64,000 bases of DNA, taken from Flavobacteriaceae bacterium UBA1682 (lineage in GTDB: Bacteria > Bacteroidota > Bacteroidia > Flavobacteriales > Flavobacteriaceae). Positions 51,666 through 60,084 of the stretch are shown one piece after another. Position 1 is the stretch's first letter, and each line of letters starts with the position of its first letter. A model generated the notes under the pieces. The model saw only the letters and a list, made by a program, of their open reading frames with translations. It was not told the DNA's origin and searched no databases. The DNA lies in the NCBI GenBank assembly GCA_002320285.1, contig DCKE01000026.1, positions 78,441-142,440 of the forward strand. Direction: 5' to 3'. The position numbers were made by a program, and so were the translations under genes.

Positions 51666-52397
51666 TTATTTAAAGATCATAATTAAACGTTCGGACTCCC
51701 CTTTATAAAACTTTTTTAAGCGGTAATCTCCAAAAATATCCAATAAATTGATGTCGGATTCTTCCATCATTTTTTCGAAATCCTCTAGGCGAAAAGCGCG
51801 TACACGTTCTGTGAACTCATAATGTTGCCCTTGGTCATCAAAGGCGATATCCTTGATGATAAACCCATTCTCATAACGTCTCTTCAAATGAAATTCAATA
51901 CCGTCAACCGTTTTTGTTTCTTCGGGAACCAGGTTGGGAATAACCTTGTCCACATTCATAAAATCCATAACAGCAAAACCGTATTCGTTGAGACTGTCGC
52001 GAATGGCTTTTAAGGTTTTGACATTGTCACTTTCGTCATCAAAATACCCAAAGCTCGTAAATAAATTGAAGATAGCATCGTATTGTTCAGGTAGGGGTTG
52101 TCTCATATCGTGCACGGCGAAATGCAACTTGTCGTTTTCGTGTTTTTTAGCATCTTTGATGCTATTTGCCGATAAATCAACTCCTGTTACATCGTACCCC
52201 AATTGATTTAAATAGATGGAGTGACGGCCTTTTCCACAAGCTAGATCAAGAATCTTTGCTTCCTCAGGAAGGTTTAAATATTGAGTCAAATTGTCCATGA
52301 ATAACTGGGCTTCTTCATAATCCCGATCCTTATATAATGTATGGTAATACGACGTGTCAAACCACGAAGCATACCAAATTGCCGATTCTTTTTGCAT
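51666..52397 (-). CDS. Class I SAM-dependent methyltransferase
   Basis: The 243-residue protein has the SAM-binding motif I LDLACGKGRHSIYL (about 49-62), motif II VTGVDLS (about 70-76) and motif IV FNLFTSFGYF. It resembles small-molecule methyltransferases found across Bacteroidota; the substrate is unknown. It is first in a pair with the ZIP transporter and divergent from the RlmL-like gene. Confidence 0.83.
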   Translation of the reverse strand: MQKESAIWYASWFDTSYYHTLYKDRDYEEAQLFMDNLTQYLNLPEEAKILDLACGKGRHSIYLNQLGYDVTGVDLSANSIKDAKKHENDKLHFAVHDMRQPLPEQYDAIFNLFTSFGYFDDESDNVKTLKAIRDSLNEYGFAVMDFMNVDKVIPNLVPEETKTVDGIEFHLKRRYENGFIIKDIAFDDQGQHYEFTERVRAFRLEDFEKMMEESDINLLDIFGDYRLKKFYKGESERLIMIFK

Positions 52398-52435
52398 GAG
52401 TTGCTTAATTTCTTTTATAGCCTGTAAATTTACTC

Positions 52436-52443
52436 TATTTTTG
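52436..52443 (+). promoter_or_regulatory. -7 promoter box for the RlmL-like gene
   Basis: TATTTTTG matches TAnnTTTG, 46 bp before the ATG. Confidence 0.5.
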
Positions 52444-52489
52444 TGGAATATTATATTTTAAATAAATATTCCTAATTTGGAATAAGCCT

Positions 52490-53665
52490 ATGGAAAATTT
52501 TAAAATGATCGCTAAAACTTTTTTTGGTTTTGAAGAAATTCTAGCCAGAGAGTTAGAGCTTTTGGGAGCGAGAAGAGTGGAGCAAGGAGTGCGTATGGTA
52601 AGCTTTGAAGGCGATAAAGGGTTTATGTATAAAGCTAATTTAGCTTTGAGAACTGCTTTGAAGATATTAAAACCAATTGAGCAATTTGCCGTGTACAATG
52701 AAGAGAATCTTTATAGAGGAATTCAAAGTATTGACTGGTCTAAATATATCACTGCCGAGCAAACTTTTGTCGTGGATGCTACGGTGAATTCAGACAATTT
52801 TAATCACTCTCAATTTGTAGCTTTAAAAACAAAAGATGCGATAGTGGATCAATTTAGAAATGATACGGGGAAACGACCGAGTATCGATAAGGATTTTCCA
52901 GATTTAAGAGTTAATATCCACATACAAGGAGATATGTGTTCGGTGGCATTGGATTCTTCTGGAAATTCACTACATCAACGCGGTTATAAAACCGCTACGA
53001 ATATCGCTCCAATCAATGAGGTTTTAGCAGCGGGTATGTTGTTGATGTCGGGCTGGAGTGGGCAAAGTGATTTTATGGATCCGATGTGTGGTAGTGGAAC
53101 CATCTTGGCTGAAGCAGCTATGATTGCGTGTAATATTCCTGCCAATATCAATCGTAAAGAGTTTGCTTTTGAGAAATGGAAAGATTGGGATAATGATTTG
53201 TTTGATCAAATTACAGATTCCCTGTTTAAAAAAGTTAGAGAGTTTCATTATACCATCAAGGGGTATGATAAAGCTCCCTCTGCTGTGATGAAAGCTAAAG
53301 ACAATATTCGCAATGCCAACTTAGATGAATATATAAAAATTGAGCAAGCGAACTTTTTCGATACTGAAAAAGAAACCGAAGGACCGCTTCATATGGTGTT
53401 CAATCCGCCCTATGGAGAGCGATTGGATATCGATCTAGAGAATTTCTACAGAGAGATTGGAGATACCTTAAAGAGAAGTTATCCGGGTACTTCGGCTTGG
53501 TTTATAACGGCCAACTTGGAAGCCTTGAAATTTGTCGGACTGAAACCGTCGAGAAAAATCAAACTCTTTAATGGAAAATTAGAAGCGCGTTTTGTCAAAT
53601 ACGAAATGTATGCAGGTAGTAAACGAACCAAGTTTCAAACCAATCCAGATAGGGATATCGTATAA
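52490..53665 (+). CDS. THUMP-domain rRNA N2-guanine methyltransferase (RlmL N-terminal type)
   Basis: This 391-residue protein has an N-terminal THUMP RNA-binding domain (about 45-155) and a methyltransferase domain with DPMCGSGTILAEAA (about 197-210) and the N-methyltransferase motif NPPYGERL (about 304-311). It corresponds to the N-terminal half of E. coli RlmL, which makes m2G2445 in 23S rRNA, without the RlmK part. The same target is likely but not proven. A small membrane-protein gene follows by 17 bp. Confidence 0.88.
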   Translation: MENFKMIAKTFFGFEEILARELELLGARRVEQGVRMVSFEGDKGFMYKANLALRTALKILKPIEQFAVYNEENLYRGIQSIDWSKYITAEQTFVVDATVNSDNFNHSQFVALKTKDAIVDQFRNDTGKRPSIDKDFPDLRVNIHIQGDMCSVALDSSGNSLHQRGYKTATNIAPINEVLAAGMLLMSGWSGQSDFMDPMCGSGTILAEAAMIACNIPANINRKEFAFEKWKDWDNDLFDQITDSLFKKVREFHYTIKGYDKAPSAVMKAKDNIRNANLDEYIKIEQANFFDTEKETEGPLHMVFNPPYGERLDIDLENFYREIGDTLKRSYPGTSAWFITANLEALKFVGLKPSRKIKLFNGKLEARFVKYEMYAGSKRTKFQTNPDRDIV

Positions 53666-53682
53666 TTTTTTAAATAATTCAC

Positions 53683-53916
53683 ATGAGTACAAAAGTAAAA
53701 ACCTTCTTGTTACAATTTATTGGCTTTGCTGTCCTATTCTTTCTTATAAGAGTATTAATCGTTGAGTTTACCGCCTTATCTGGATTTTGGATTCCTTTGA
53801 CAAGTGCGGTTGTTGCGACGATCTTAGCGCCTCAGTTTAGAAATGTTACGACAGCTGATGGAGATCGTATTTTGATGAAATGGATTTTTATGAAGGGAGT
53901 GAAAACGTTTAAATAA
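53683..53916 (+). CDS. Small two-helix membrane protein
   Basis: A 77-residue protein with two hydrophobic segments (about 10-27 and 32-50) and a basic C-terminal tail. I do not recognise a family. It lies 17 bp after the RlmL-like gene and before a strong terminator, so it is probably a real co-transcribed gene. Confidence 0.6.
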   Translation: MSTKVKTFLLQFIGFAVLFFLIRVLIVEFTALSGFWIPLTSAVVATILAPQFRNVTTADGDRILMKWIFMKGVKTFK

Positions 53917-53942
53917 AATAGTTTATTAGATTTTGAATCTCT

Positions 53943-53977
53943 AAGGGCTGTCTTTTGAAAGACAGCCCTTTTTTTGT
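53943..53977 (+). terminator. Terminator after the small membrane-protein gene
   Basis: A 13-bp stem (53943-53955 with 53958-53970) with core GGGCTGTCTT/AAGACAGCCC is followed by seven T residues. The core matches the terminator at 33-64. Confidence 0.92.
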
Positions 53978-54013
53978 TGCGCCGAGTAGTAGATAAGTTT
54001 TTTTAAATTTATA

Positions 54014-54097
54014 TTATGTTGTAATAACGACATATTTTTAATTATGTTATAATAATGACATATTTTTAATTATGTATTGATTATGACATATTTTTTT
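54014..54097. repeat. Three 28-bp direct repeats with palindromic cores
   Basis: Units at 54014-54041, 54042-54069 and 54070-54097 are head to tail with no spacer. Each holds a 20-bp imperfect palindrome with TATGT and ACATA arms (54015-54034, 54043-54062, 54071-54090), then a T-rich tail. They end 5 bp before a promoter box and 50 bp before the SatD gene, so they look like operator sites for a dimeric regulator. Confidence 0.85.
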
Positions 54098-54101
54098 GTT
54101 T

Positions 54102-54109
54102 TATATTTG
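54102..54109 (+). promoter_or_regulatory. -7 promoter box for the SatD-DUF3307 operon
   Basis: TATATTTG matches TAnnTTTG, 39 bp before the ATG at 54148. A second match, TATTTTTG at 54122-54129, could be an alternative. The -33 region falls inside the third palindromic repeat. Confidence 0.6.
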
Positions 54110-54147
54110 ATTTATAAATTGTATTTTTGAAAGGTAAATTCATTATT

Positions 54148-54744
54148 ATGACCGCAATATTAACTGGGGATATTATCAATTCCAGATCGGTAGAACCTCA
54201 AGAATGGTTACCTGTCCTTGAGAAATCATTGGCATTATTAGCTGCCGATCGCAGCGTTTGGGAGGTATTTAGAGGCGATAGTTTTCAGTTAGAGGTTAGC
54301 GTGGATCAGGCTTTAAAAGCGGCCTTATATTTAAAAGCGGCCTTAAAGCAAATTAAAGGTTTAGATGTGAGGATTTCAATAGGTGTTGGTGAAAAGAACT
54401 ATACCGATAAAAAAATATCGCAATCCAATGGCAGTGCTTTTATTCATTCGGGAGAAGCTTTTGATCGATTAAAACACAAAACCCTGAGTTTTCAAAGTGA
54501 TGATTCATCGTGGAACGAAATTATAAATCTGTTTTTGGACCTGATTTCAACCATTGTTAATGCTTGGACTCCTGTTTCTATCTATTTGATTCAAAAAATG
54601 TTTGATAACCCTGATTTTACGCAACTGCAATTGGCAGAATTAACAAAGATGAATCAAGGCAATATCAGTAGGGCATTAAAAAGAGGAGGCTATGATGAAA
54701 TTCAAAAGGTATTACAGTATTATGTAAAAAACAACCCCTTATGA
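54148..54744 (+). CDS. SatD family protein with C-terminal DNA-binding-like domain
   Basis: This 198-residue protein begins with the SatD family start TAILTGDIINSRS and has an EVFRGDSFQLEV block reminiscent of nucleotide cyclase-type folds. The C-terminal part has a helix-turn-helix-like segment (LAELTKMNQGNISRALKRGG). The ATG at 54148 is used because the in-frame TTG at 54127 is part of a promoter box. It overlaps the next gene by 4 bp (ATGA). SatD was named in a streptococcal acid-tolerance operon; the role in Bacteroidota is unknown. It could bind the palindromes upstream. Confidence 0.82.
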   Translation: MTAILTGDIINSRSVEPQEWLPVLEKSLALLAADRSVWEVFRGDSFQLEVSVDQALKAALYLKAALKQIKGLDVRISIGVGEKNYTDKKISQSNGSAFIHSGEAFDRLKHKTLSFQSDDSSWNEIINLFLDLISTIVNAWTPVSIYLIQKMFDNPDFTQLQLAELTKMNQGNISRALKRGGYDEIQKVLQYYVKNNPL

Positions 54745-55460
54745 TTAGTGTGCTTTTTTTAAAACTACTATTAGCTCATTTTTTAGGTGATTTTCTTTTG
54801 CAACCCACAAATTGGGTAAAGGATAAAGAGGCAAAAAAAATACGCTCGAAATATCTATATTACCATATAGCTGTTCATGCCGTATTATTGGGGATACTGC
54901 TTTGGGGGACTGCCAATTATTTTAGCATTATAGGCTTGGTGGTGGTTTCTCATTACGCGATAGATCTGTTAAAGTTGTATTTTGAAGATAGGATAGTACA
55001 ACCTTGGGCATTTTTTATCGATCAAATCGCACATTTAAGCGCAGTTGTTTTTGTCGCCGCATATTGCGAATCTTGGATATGGAATTGGGACGTATTTAGT
55101 AATCCGGTCTATATGCTACTGGCCTTGTGCCTACTGTTGACGACGGTTGTAGCGGCTATAGTCATGAAGGTGTTAATCGCTACCTGGAAGATAGAAGACG
55201 ACGCTGTGTCATTGAAAAATGCAGGAAAGTATATCGGTATCTTAGAACGCCTATTTGTTTTTGGATTTGTAATCATCAATTTCTGGGAGGGAGTCGGTTT
55301 TCTTTTAGCGGCTAAATCAATTTTTCGTTTTGGTGATTTAACGCGTTCAAAAGATCGAAAATTAACCGAATATGTTTTGATAGGTACTTTGCTGAGTTTT
55401 GGAATGGCAATCGCTTGTGGGCTACTTTTCAATAAACTCCATCAGCTGATTACGGCTTGA
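54741..55460 (+). CDS. DUF3307 family membrane protein
   Basis: The 239-residue protein has about six hydrophobic segments and the DUF3307 signature LLLAHFLGDFLLQPTNWVKDK at its start, with His/Asp residues in the first and third helices (SHYAIDLLKLYFED). The start overlaps the SatD stop (ATGA), so the pair is translationally coupled. The pairing of these two families recurs in Bacteroidota, suggesting the SatD protein controls or partners this membrane protein. Confidence 0.82.
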   Translation: MISVLFLKLLLAHFLGDFLLQPTNWVKDKEAKKIRSKYLYYHIAVHAVLLGILLWGTANYFSIIGLVVVSHYAIDLLKLYFEDRIVQPWAFFIDQIAHLSAVVFVAAYCESWIWNWDVFSNPVYMLLALCLLLTTVVAAIVMKVLIATWKIEDDAVSLKNAGKYIGILERLFVFGFVIINFWEGVGFLLAAKSIFRFGDLTRSKDRKLTEYVLIGTLLSFGMAIACGLLFNKLHQLITA

Positions 55461-55596
55461 TGTTGTGGTGTAGCTTTTTTTAACTCCTCAGATCAAACCT
55501 TTGATCCGAAAGATAAACTGCTCTAGTGTCTGTTTTAAATTAGTATGCAGTGGGACCGTTTGTCTTTAAACGAATCTATGGCTTTGTAGCTGTCGA

Positions 55597-55680
55597 TTAC
55601 GAATGAGCAAATGCCAAGCTGCTGAGTAGAAGGCTACCCAGTAATACCAACAAACAGATGATGTAAAATTTCTTATTCAT
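55597..55680 (-). CDS. 27-residue signal-peptide-like protein
   Basis: An ATG-started 27-codon frame encodes a basic start (MNKKFY), a hydrophobic core of Leu/Ile/Val and an AFA signal-peptidase site two residues before the stop. A perfect TATATTTG promoter box lies 15 bp before the ATG on the same strand. The gene is alone in the 620-bp gap between the DUF3307 gene and menB. The mature product would be only two residues, so it acts, if real, as a membrane peptide or leader. No family known. Confidence 0.5.
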   Translation of the reverse strand: MNKKFYIICLLVLLGSLLLSSLAFAHS

Positions 55681-55695
55681 AACTATGATTCTAAA

Positions 55696-55703
55696 CAAAT
55701 ATA
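55696..55703 (-). promoter_or_regulatory. -7 promoter box for the 27-residue gene
   Basis: The minus strand reads TATATTTG, matching TAnnTTTG, 15 bp before the ATG. The rest of the gap to 56083 holds diverged copies of a short element (see findings) but no gene. Confidence 0.5.
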
Positions 55704-56083
55704 GTTAAATTTTAAATAAGTTGAGTCGGTTTTTTATCGATTCTTTTGATTGTTAATGATTTAATGTGGGTAGCTGCTGGTATTGACTTGTCAAAACGTA
55801 TGTTTTTAGCTGTTTTAACGCGTTAAAGTGCAAGAGGTCTCGCGTCAAAATTAAACTGTTTAAAAGGAGGACGCTGATGCAGTTATTGCTGTTCGGTTAG
55901 TGAAGTGTGAAACACATTGCGATACCATTCTATGCGACAAAAAGAATAAGCAAGCTGCTGAACAAAACTGTTTTTAGGGCTAAAATCAACGGGATTTGAA
56001 AAGAAAAGCTACCCGATAATAAAAGGATAATATGGGGTATTATACAAAAAATGCCTTATTTTTACGCTAAATTTAAATATACT

Positions 56084-56923
56084 ATGAGTACTATAAATTG
56101 GAAAACGGCTATGGAGTTTGAAGATATCACCTATAAAAAGTGTGATGGAGTAGCTCGAATAGCTTTTAATAGACCCGATGTACGAAATGCATTTCGTCCG
56201 AAGACAACCAGTGAATTGTATAAGGCGTTTTACGACGCACAAGAGGATACCAGTATTGGTGTGATTTTACTTTCGGCAGAAGGGCCTTCATCAAAAGATG
56301 GGGTGTACTCTTTTTGCAGTGGTGGAGACCAAAAGGCACGTGGTCATCAGGGTTATGTGGGCGACGACGGTATGCATCGCTTGAATATTTTGGAAGTGCA
56401 ACGTTTAATCCGCTTTATGACTAAAGTGGTTATTGCTGTTGTTCCAGGATGGGCAGTTGGTGGTGGGCATAGCTTGCACGTAGTTTGCGATTTGACTTTA
56501 GCGAGTAAAGAGCACGCTATTTTTAAACAAACCGATGCTGATGTGACCAGTTTTGACGGTGGATATGGATCGGCCTATTTGGCTAAGATGGTCGGACAGA
56601 AAAAAGCACGAGAAATCTTTTTCTTAGGGCGTAATTATTCCGCTCAGGATGCTTTTGAAATGGGCATGGTCAATGCGGTAATTCCTCACGATGAATTAGA
56701 AGATACTGCTTTTCAATGGGCCCAAGAAATATTGGAGAAATCTCCTATGTCTATCAAAATGTTGAAGTTTGCAATGAATCTTACCGACGACGGTATGGTT
56801 GGTCAGCAAATCTTTGCGGGAGAAGCTACGCGCTTAGCTTATATGACCGATGAGGCCAAGGAGGGAAGAGATGCTTTCTTAGAAAAAAGAAAGCCTAATT
56901 TCGTAAAACAATGGATTCCTTAA
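56084..56923 (+). CDS. menB: 1,4-Dihydroxy-2-naphthoyl-CoA synthase
   Basis: MenB closes the second ring of the menaquinone headgroup from o-succinylbenzoyl-CoA. The 279-residue crotonase-fold protein has the family blocks ITYKKCDGVARIAFNRPDV and NAFRPKT (about 14-40), the oxyanion-hole regions FCSGGDQKARG (about 82-92) and VPGWAVGGGHSLHVVCDL (about 120-137), and TSFDGGYGSAYLA (about 157-169). The ATG at 56084 is chosen because it fits the family start; an in-frame ATG at 56051 lies upstream of a TATTTTTA promoter-like box. It begins the menaquinone region. Confidence 0.96.
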   Translation: MSTINWKTAMEFEDITYKKCDGVARIAFNRPDVRNAFRPKTTSELYKAFYDAQEDTSIGVILLSAEGPSSKDGVYSFCSGGDQKARGHQGYVGDDGMHRLNILEVQRLIRFMTKVVIAVVPGWAVGGGHSLHVVCDLTLASKEHAIFKQTDADVTSFDGGYGSAYLAKMVGQKKAREIFFLGRNYSAQDAFEMGMVNAVIPHDELEDTAFQWAQEILEKSPMSIKMLKFAMNLTDDGMVGQQIFAGEATRLAYMTDEAKEGRDAFLEKRKPNFVKQWIP

Positions 56924-57020
56924 TAGATCCTATCGTTTTACCCTTTATAGAATATATGAATTGCTAGTAATAAGCTGTTGAAATAAACTGGCTACCGCAT
57001 ATAATCGTTAACAAACTATC

Positions 57021-57638
57021 ATGAAAGAATTTTCAAATCAGCCTATAGACACTTCACAATTGCCTTCAATTGATGAAGTGTCTTTTTTGTCATTAGATCC
57101 GAAGTATACCAAAGTGGTGATGATTAATGCAACCTTAGTTTCATTGATGATCATCGGAGCGGGGGTAATTTTTTATTTTTGGGATGTTAAAATTAAAAAA
57201 GAAGACAATCCTCAATTACTGGGGCTTTTTGTTTTGCTTGCAGCATTGCTTGTCGCGCTGTATGTTTGGGTGATTTCGATCTTAGGAGTTTCCAAAAAGA
57301 CCTATGCTTTTAGAGAGCATGATGTCATATACAGAAGTGGTATAGTATTGAAAAGAGAAATCGTAATTCCTTATAATAGAGTACAACACGTAGCCTTACA
57401 TGAAGGAATACTTTCAAGGATGTATCAATTGGCCGCTCTGGAGTTTTATAGCGCTGGCGGTGCAAATGGAGATCTAAAAATCCCTGGAATTCCGAAAGAA
57501 CAAGCAGAGCGTATCAAACAATTTATCGTAGATAAGGTACATCAGGTCAATTTTGAAAATACGCCTGAAATAGGCGATACTCTAGAAGAAAATCAATCCG
57601 AAAATAAAGATATTTCAACAGCAGATGGAGAATTTTAG
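57021..57638 (+). CDS. Bacterial PH-domain membrane protein (bPH2, YdbS-like)
   Basis: The 205-residue protein has two membrane helices (about 36-55 and 68-90) followed by a bPH2 domain (about 95-185: KKTYAFREHDVIYRSG, IPYNRVQHVALHEG, LEFYSAGG). The C-terminal 20 residues are acidic. The gene overlaps the next, larger PH-domain gene by 14 bp, the common ydbS-ydbT arrangement. The role of these proteins is not established. Confidence 0.83.
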   Translation: MKEFSNQPIDTSQLPSIDEVSFLSLDPKYTKVVMINATLVSLMIIGAGVIFYFWDVKIKKEDNPQLLGLFVLLAALLVALYVWVISILGVSKKTYAFREHDVIYRSGIVLKREIVIPYNRVQHVALHEGILSRMYQLAALEFYSAGGANGDLKIPGIPKEQAERIKQFIVDKVHQVNFENTPEIGDTLEENQSENKDISTADGEF

Positions 57639-59127
57639 CCAACCCCAAAGGCAATCCAAAATCGGTATTATTGCTGATTTTCTTTATGTCTTGCAAAAGT
57701 TGCTAAGGGCTTTCGTGCCCCTTTTGATTATCGTTTTATTAAAAGCCGAATCGCAAACGCGTGTCTATGTGATTGTAGGTAGTGCGTTTTTGTGCGTGCT
57801 GCTGTTGGTGATGGCTTATTTGAATTTTAAAAACTTCTATTTTTATATCCGGCCGGAGAGTAATGAATTTATCGTTGAAAAAGGCGTGTTCAATCGATCT
57901 AAGATCATGATTCAACTCGAAAAAATTCAACAGGTTAATATCAACCAAAGTTTTGTTCAAAAGTTGGTCGGTGTCTTTGCGGTCGAAATCGATTCTGCTG
58001 GTGGTTCAGGAAAAGAAGTTATGATCAATTCGGTCACTTATGAGGTTGCTATAGCGCTCAAGCATTGTTTGCTTGAACACACGGTAAGTGTTGCTTCTGA
58101 TCCAGAAAGCGATTTGACTCAAAATGGTACTGATAAAAATACAAAAACGACTAAAATCAGTATGGGGAGTTTGATTAAAGTGGGTTTAACCTCACGTTAT
58201 ATTCAAACATTCTTGATTATTTTATTGTTTTTAAATACCATTTACGAGCAGATAACTAACTATTTAGGCGATCGTTTTGAACTGGATCCCGAGCAGATGG
58301 AAGCCTATGTCAATCAATATTGGATTGGATATGTTATCTTGTTTTTTGTGGTCCTTTCCGTATTGTCCGTTTTGGTCATTAATTTGATTCGAATACTGTA
58401 TAAGTTTTACAATTTTACCATAGTTAAAGAATCGAACTCCTTGTTATTGAGTTTTGGGTTATTGGCTACACGCAGTACAATCATCAGGCCCAATCGCGTT
58501 CAGATTATCAAAACAGTTCAGAATTATTTTCAAAAAAGGTGGGATATTCTTCAGATTCATATACGTCAGGTAGCTGGAGAAGAGTCCGACAAGCAAAATA
58601 AAAAATCAGCTCTTGAGATTCCGGGCTGTTCTGCCGTGGAAAAAGAAGATTTGTTTCAAATGATTTATGGACAGCAACCCGTTGAAGGTGTAGTGCTTAA
58701 ATCGAGCAATCGTTTTTTTTGGACGCGTTTTTTCTTTTTTGGTTTATTGCCCATAGTGCTGTTTTTACTATTCTTTAGGGATCATGCCGTAAATACGGAG
58801 TGGTATGCAGTTTTACCGATATATCTGATATTGGTATCGGCGGTCAGCTATCGGATGTATCGCCTTCGTACGTTGTATATTCATCCGAAATTTATCGTGA
58901 TAAAAAGGGGGTTTTGGGATATATCGAGGGAAATTATCGAGCCCTATAAAATTCAGAAGATCGAGACTACGCAGTTTTTCTGGCAACGAACTAGCGATAT
59001 AGGCGGTGTAAGTTTGTATACGGCAGGAGGAGTACTTCGATTCAACAGTACTAAATATTCTGAAATCAAAAAATATGTAGATTATTGGTTGTTTCAAATA
59101 GAGACATCCACAAAAAATTGGATGTAG
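57625..59127 (+). CDS. Multi-PH-domain membrane protein (bPH2, YdbT-like)
   Basis: The 500-residue protein carries three bPH2-like units (about 70-150, 260-345 and 410-490), each recognisable by an R/K-I-Q-x-V/I-x-I/T pattern (LEKIQQVNINQS, PNRVQIIKTVQN, PYKIQKIETTQF), separated by pairs of membrane helices. It overlaps the YdbS-like gene and precedes menA by 18 bp, so it lies in the middle of the menaquinone genes. Function unknown; a link to membrane or quinone homeostasis is only suggested by position. Confidence 0.82.
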   Translation: MENFSQPQRQSKIGIIADFLYVLQKLLRAFVPLLIIVLLKAESQTRVYVIVGSAFLCVLLLVMAYLNFKNFYFYIRPESNEFIVEKGVFNRSKIMIQLEKIQQVNINQSFVQKLVGVFAVEIDSAGGSGKEVMINSVTYEVAIALKHCLLEHTVSVASDPESDLTQNGTDKNTKTTKISMGSLIKVGLTSRYIQTFLIILLFLNTIYEQITNYLGDRFELDPEQMEAYVNQYWIGYVILFFVVLSVLSVLVINLIRILYKFYNFTIVKESNSLLLSFGLLATRSTIIRPNRVQIIKTVQNYFQKRWDILQIHIRQVAGEESDKQNKKSALEIPGCSAVEKEDLFQMIYGQQPVEGVVLKSSNRFFWTRFFFFGLLPIVLFLLFFRDHAVNTEWYAVLPIYLILVSAVSYRMYRLRTLYIHPKFIVIKRGFWDISREIIEPYKIQKIETTQFFWQRTSDIGGVSLYTAGGVLRFNSTKYSEIKKYVDYWLFQIETSTKNWM

Positions 59128-59145
59128 ATTATAATTAAAAAGAAA

Positions 59146-60054
59146 ATGACAAAAACTAAAGCTTGGATTAACGCCGCTCGTTTGAGAACATTGCCGTTAT
59201 CGGTTTCAGGAATATTGGTAGGAAGTGCTTGTGCATTTAGCGCAACCCACACGATGAGTAATTATTGGTGGATTTTTTCCTTAGCCATGCTGACCACTTT
59301 ATTACTACAGATATTATCTAATTTTGCTAATGATTATGGCGATGGGGTTAAAGGTACGGACAACCATACCCGAGTTGGACCACAACGAGCGGTACAGAGT
59401 GGAATCATTTCAGCGGCTGAGATGAAAAAAGGGGTCGTTGTCACAGCGATTTTGTCCTTGTTGTCGGCGGTATTGTTGATTTACGTTTCTTTTGGTAGCG
59501 AACATTTTATGACGTCCATTTTCTTCTTTGTTTTAGGGGTGGCAGCAGTCGCAGCAGCAATTAAATATACGGTAGGGAATTCGGCTTATGGTTATAGGGG
59601 ATTAGGAGATTTGTTTGTCTTTATCTTCTTTGGTTTGGTTAGTACACTGGGATCCTATTATCTGTATACCCAAACTTTTGGTTGGTTAGAGATCTTACCG
59701 GCAATAGCGATAGGAAATCTGAGTATAGCTGTTTTAAACCTCAATAATATGCGCGATAGAGAATCGGACCAGGCATCTGGTAAAAACACTCTAGTGGTCT
59801 TATTAGGCGCTGAAAAGGCCAAGATTTATCATTATGCTATTGTCGTTGTGGCGCTTCTTGCTATCTTTATCTATGCGATTGTTATCGGGTTGCCGTGGCA
59901 TCACTTTATGTTTGTCATCGCTTATTTGCCTTTTGTAAAACATTTAGTAGTCGTAATTAACAATAAAGACCCTAAAAAATTGGATCCAGAAATGAAAAGA
60001 GTTGCTTTGGGTACCTTCTTTTTAGCGCTGTTGTTTTCGTTGGCTTTAATTTAA
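59146..60054 (+). CDS. menA: 1,4-Dihydroxy-2-naphthoate polyprenyltransferase
   Basis: MenA attaches the isoprenoid chain to the naphthoate ring in the inner membrane. The 302-residue UbiA-superfamily protein has about nine membrane helices and the two Asp-rich motifs: NFANDYGDGVKGTDN (about 62-76, with the RVGPQRAVQSG block after it) and NLNNMRDRESDQASGK (about 198-213). It belongs to the menaquinone run with menB and menC. Confidence 0.95.
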   Translation: MTKTKAWINAARLRTLPLSVSGILVGSACAFSATHTMSNYWWIFSLAMLTTLLLQILSNFANDYGDGVKGTDNHTRVGPQRAVQSGIISAAEMKKGVVVTAILSLLSAVLLIYVSFGSEHFMTSIFFFVLGVAAVAAAIKYTVGNSAYGYRGLGDLFVFIFFGLVSTLGSYYLYTQTFGWLEILPAIAIGNLSIAVLNLNNMRDRESDQASGKNTLVVLLGAEKAKIYHYAIVVVALLAIFIYAIVIGLPWHHFMFVIAYLPFVKHLVVVINNKDPKKLDPEMKRVALGTFFLALLFSLALI

Positions 60055-60084
60055 AATTTAATCACTATAAATACCTAACTACCT

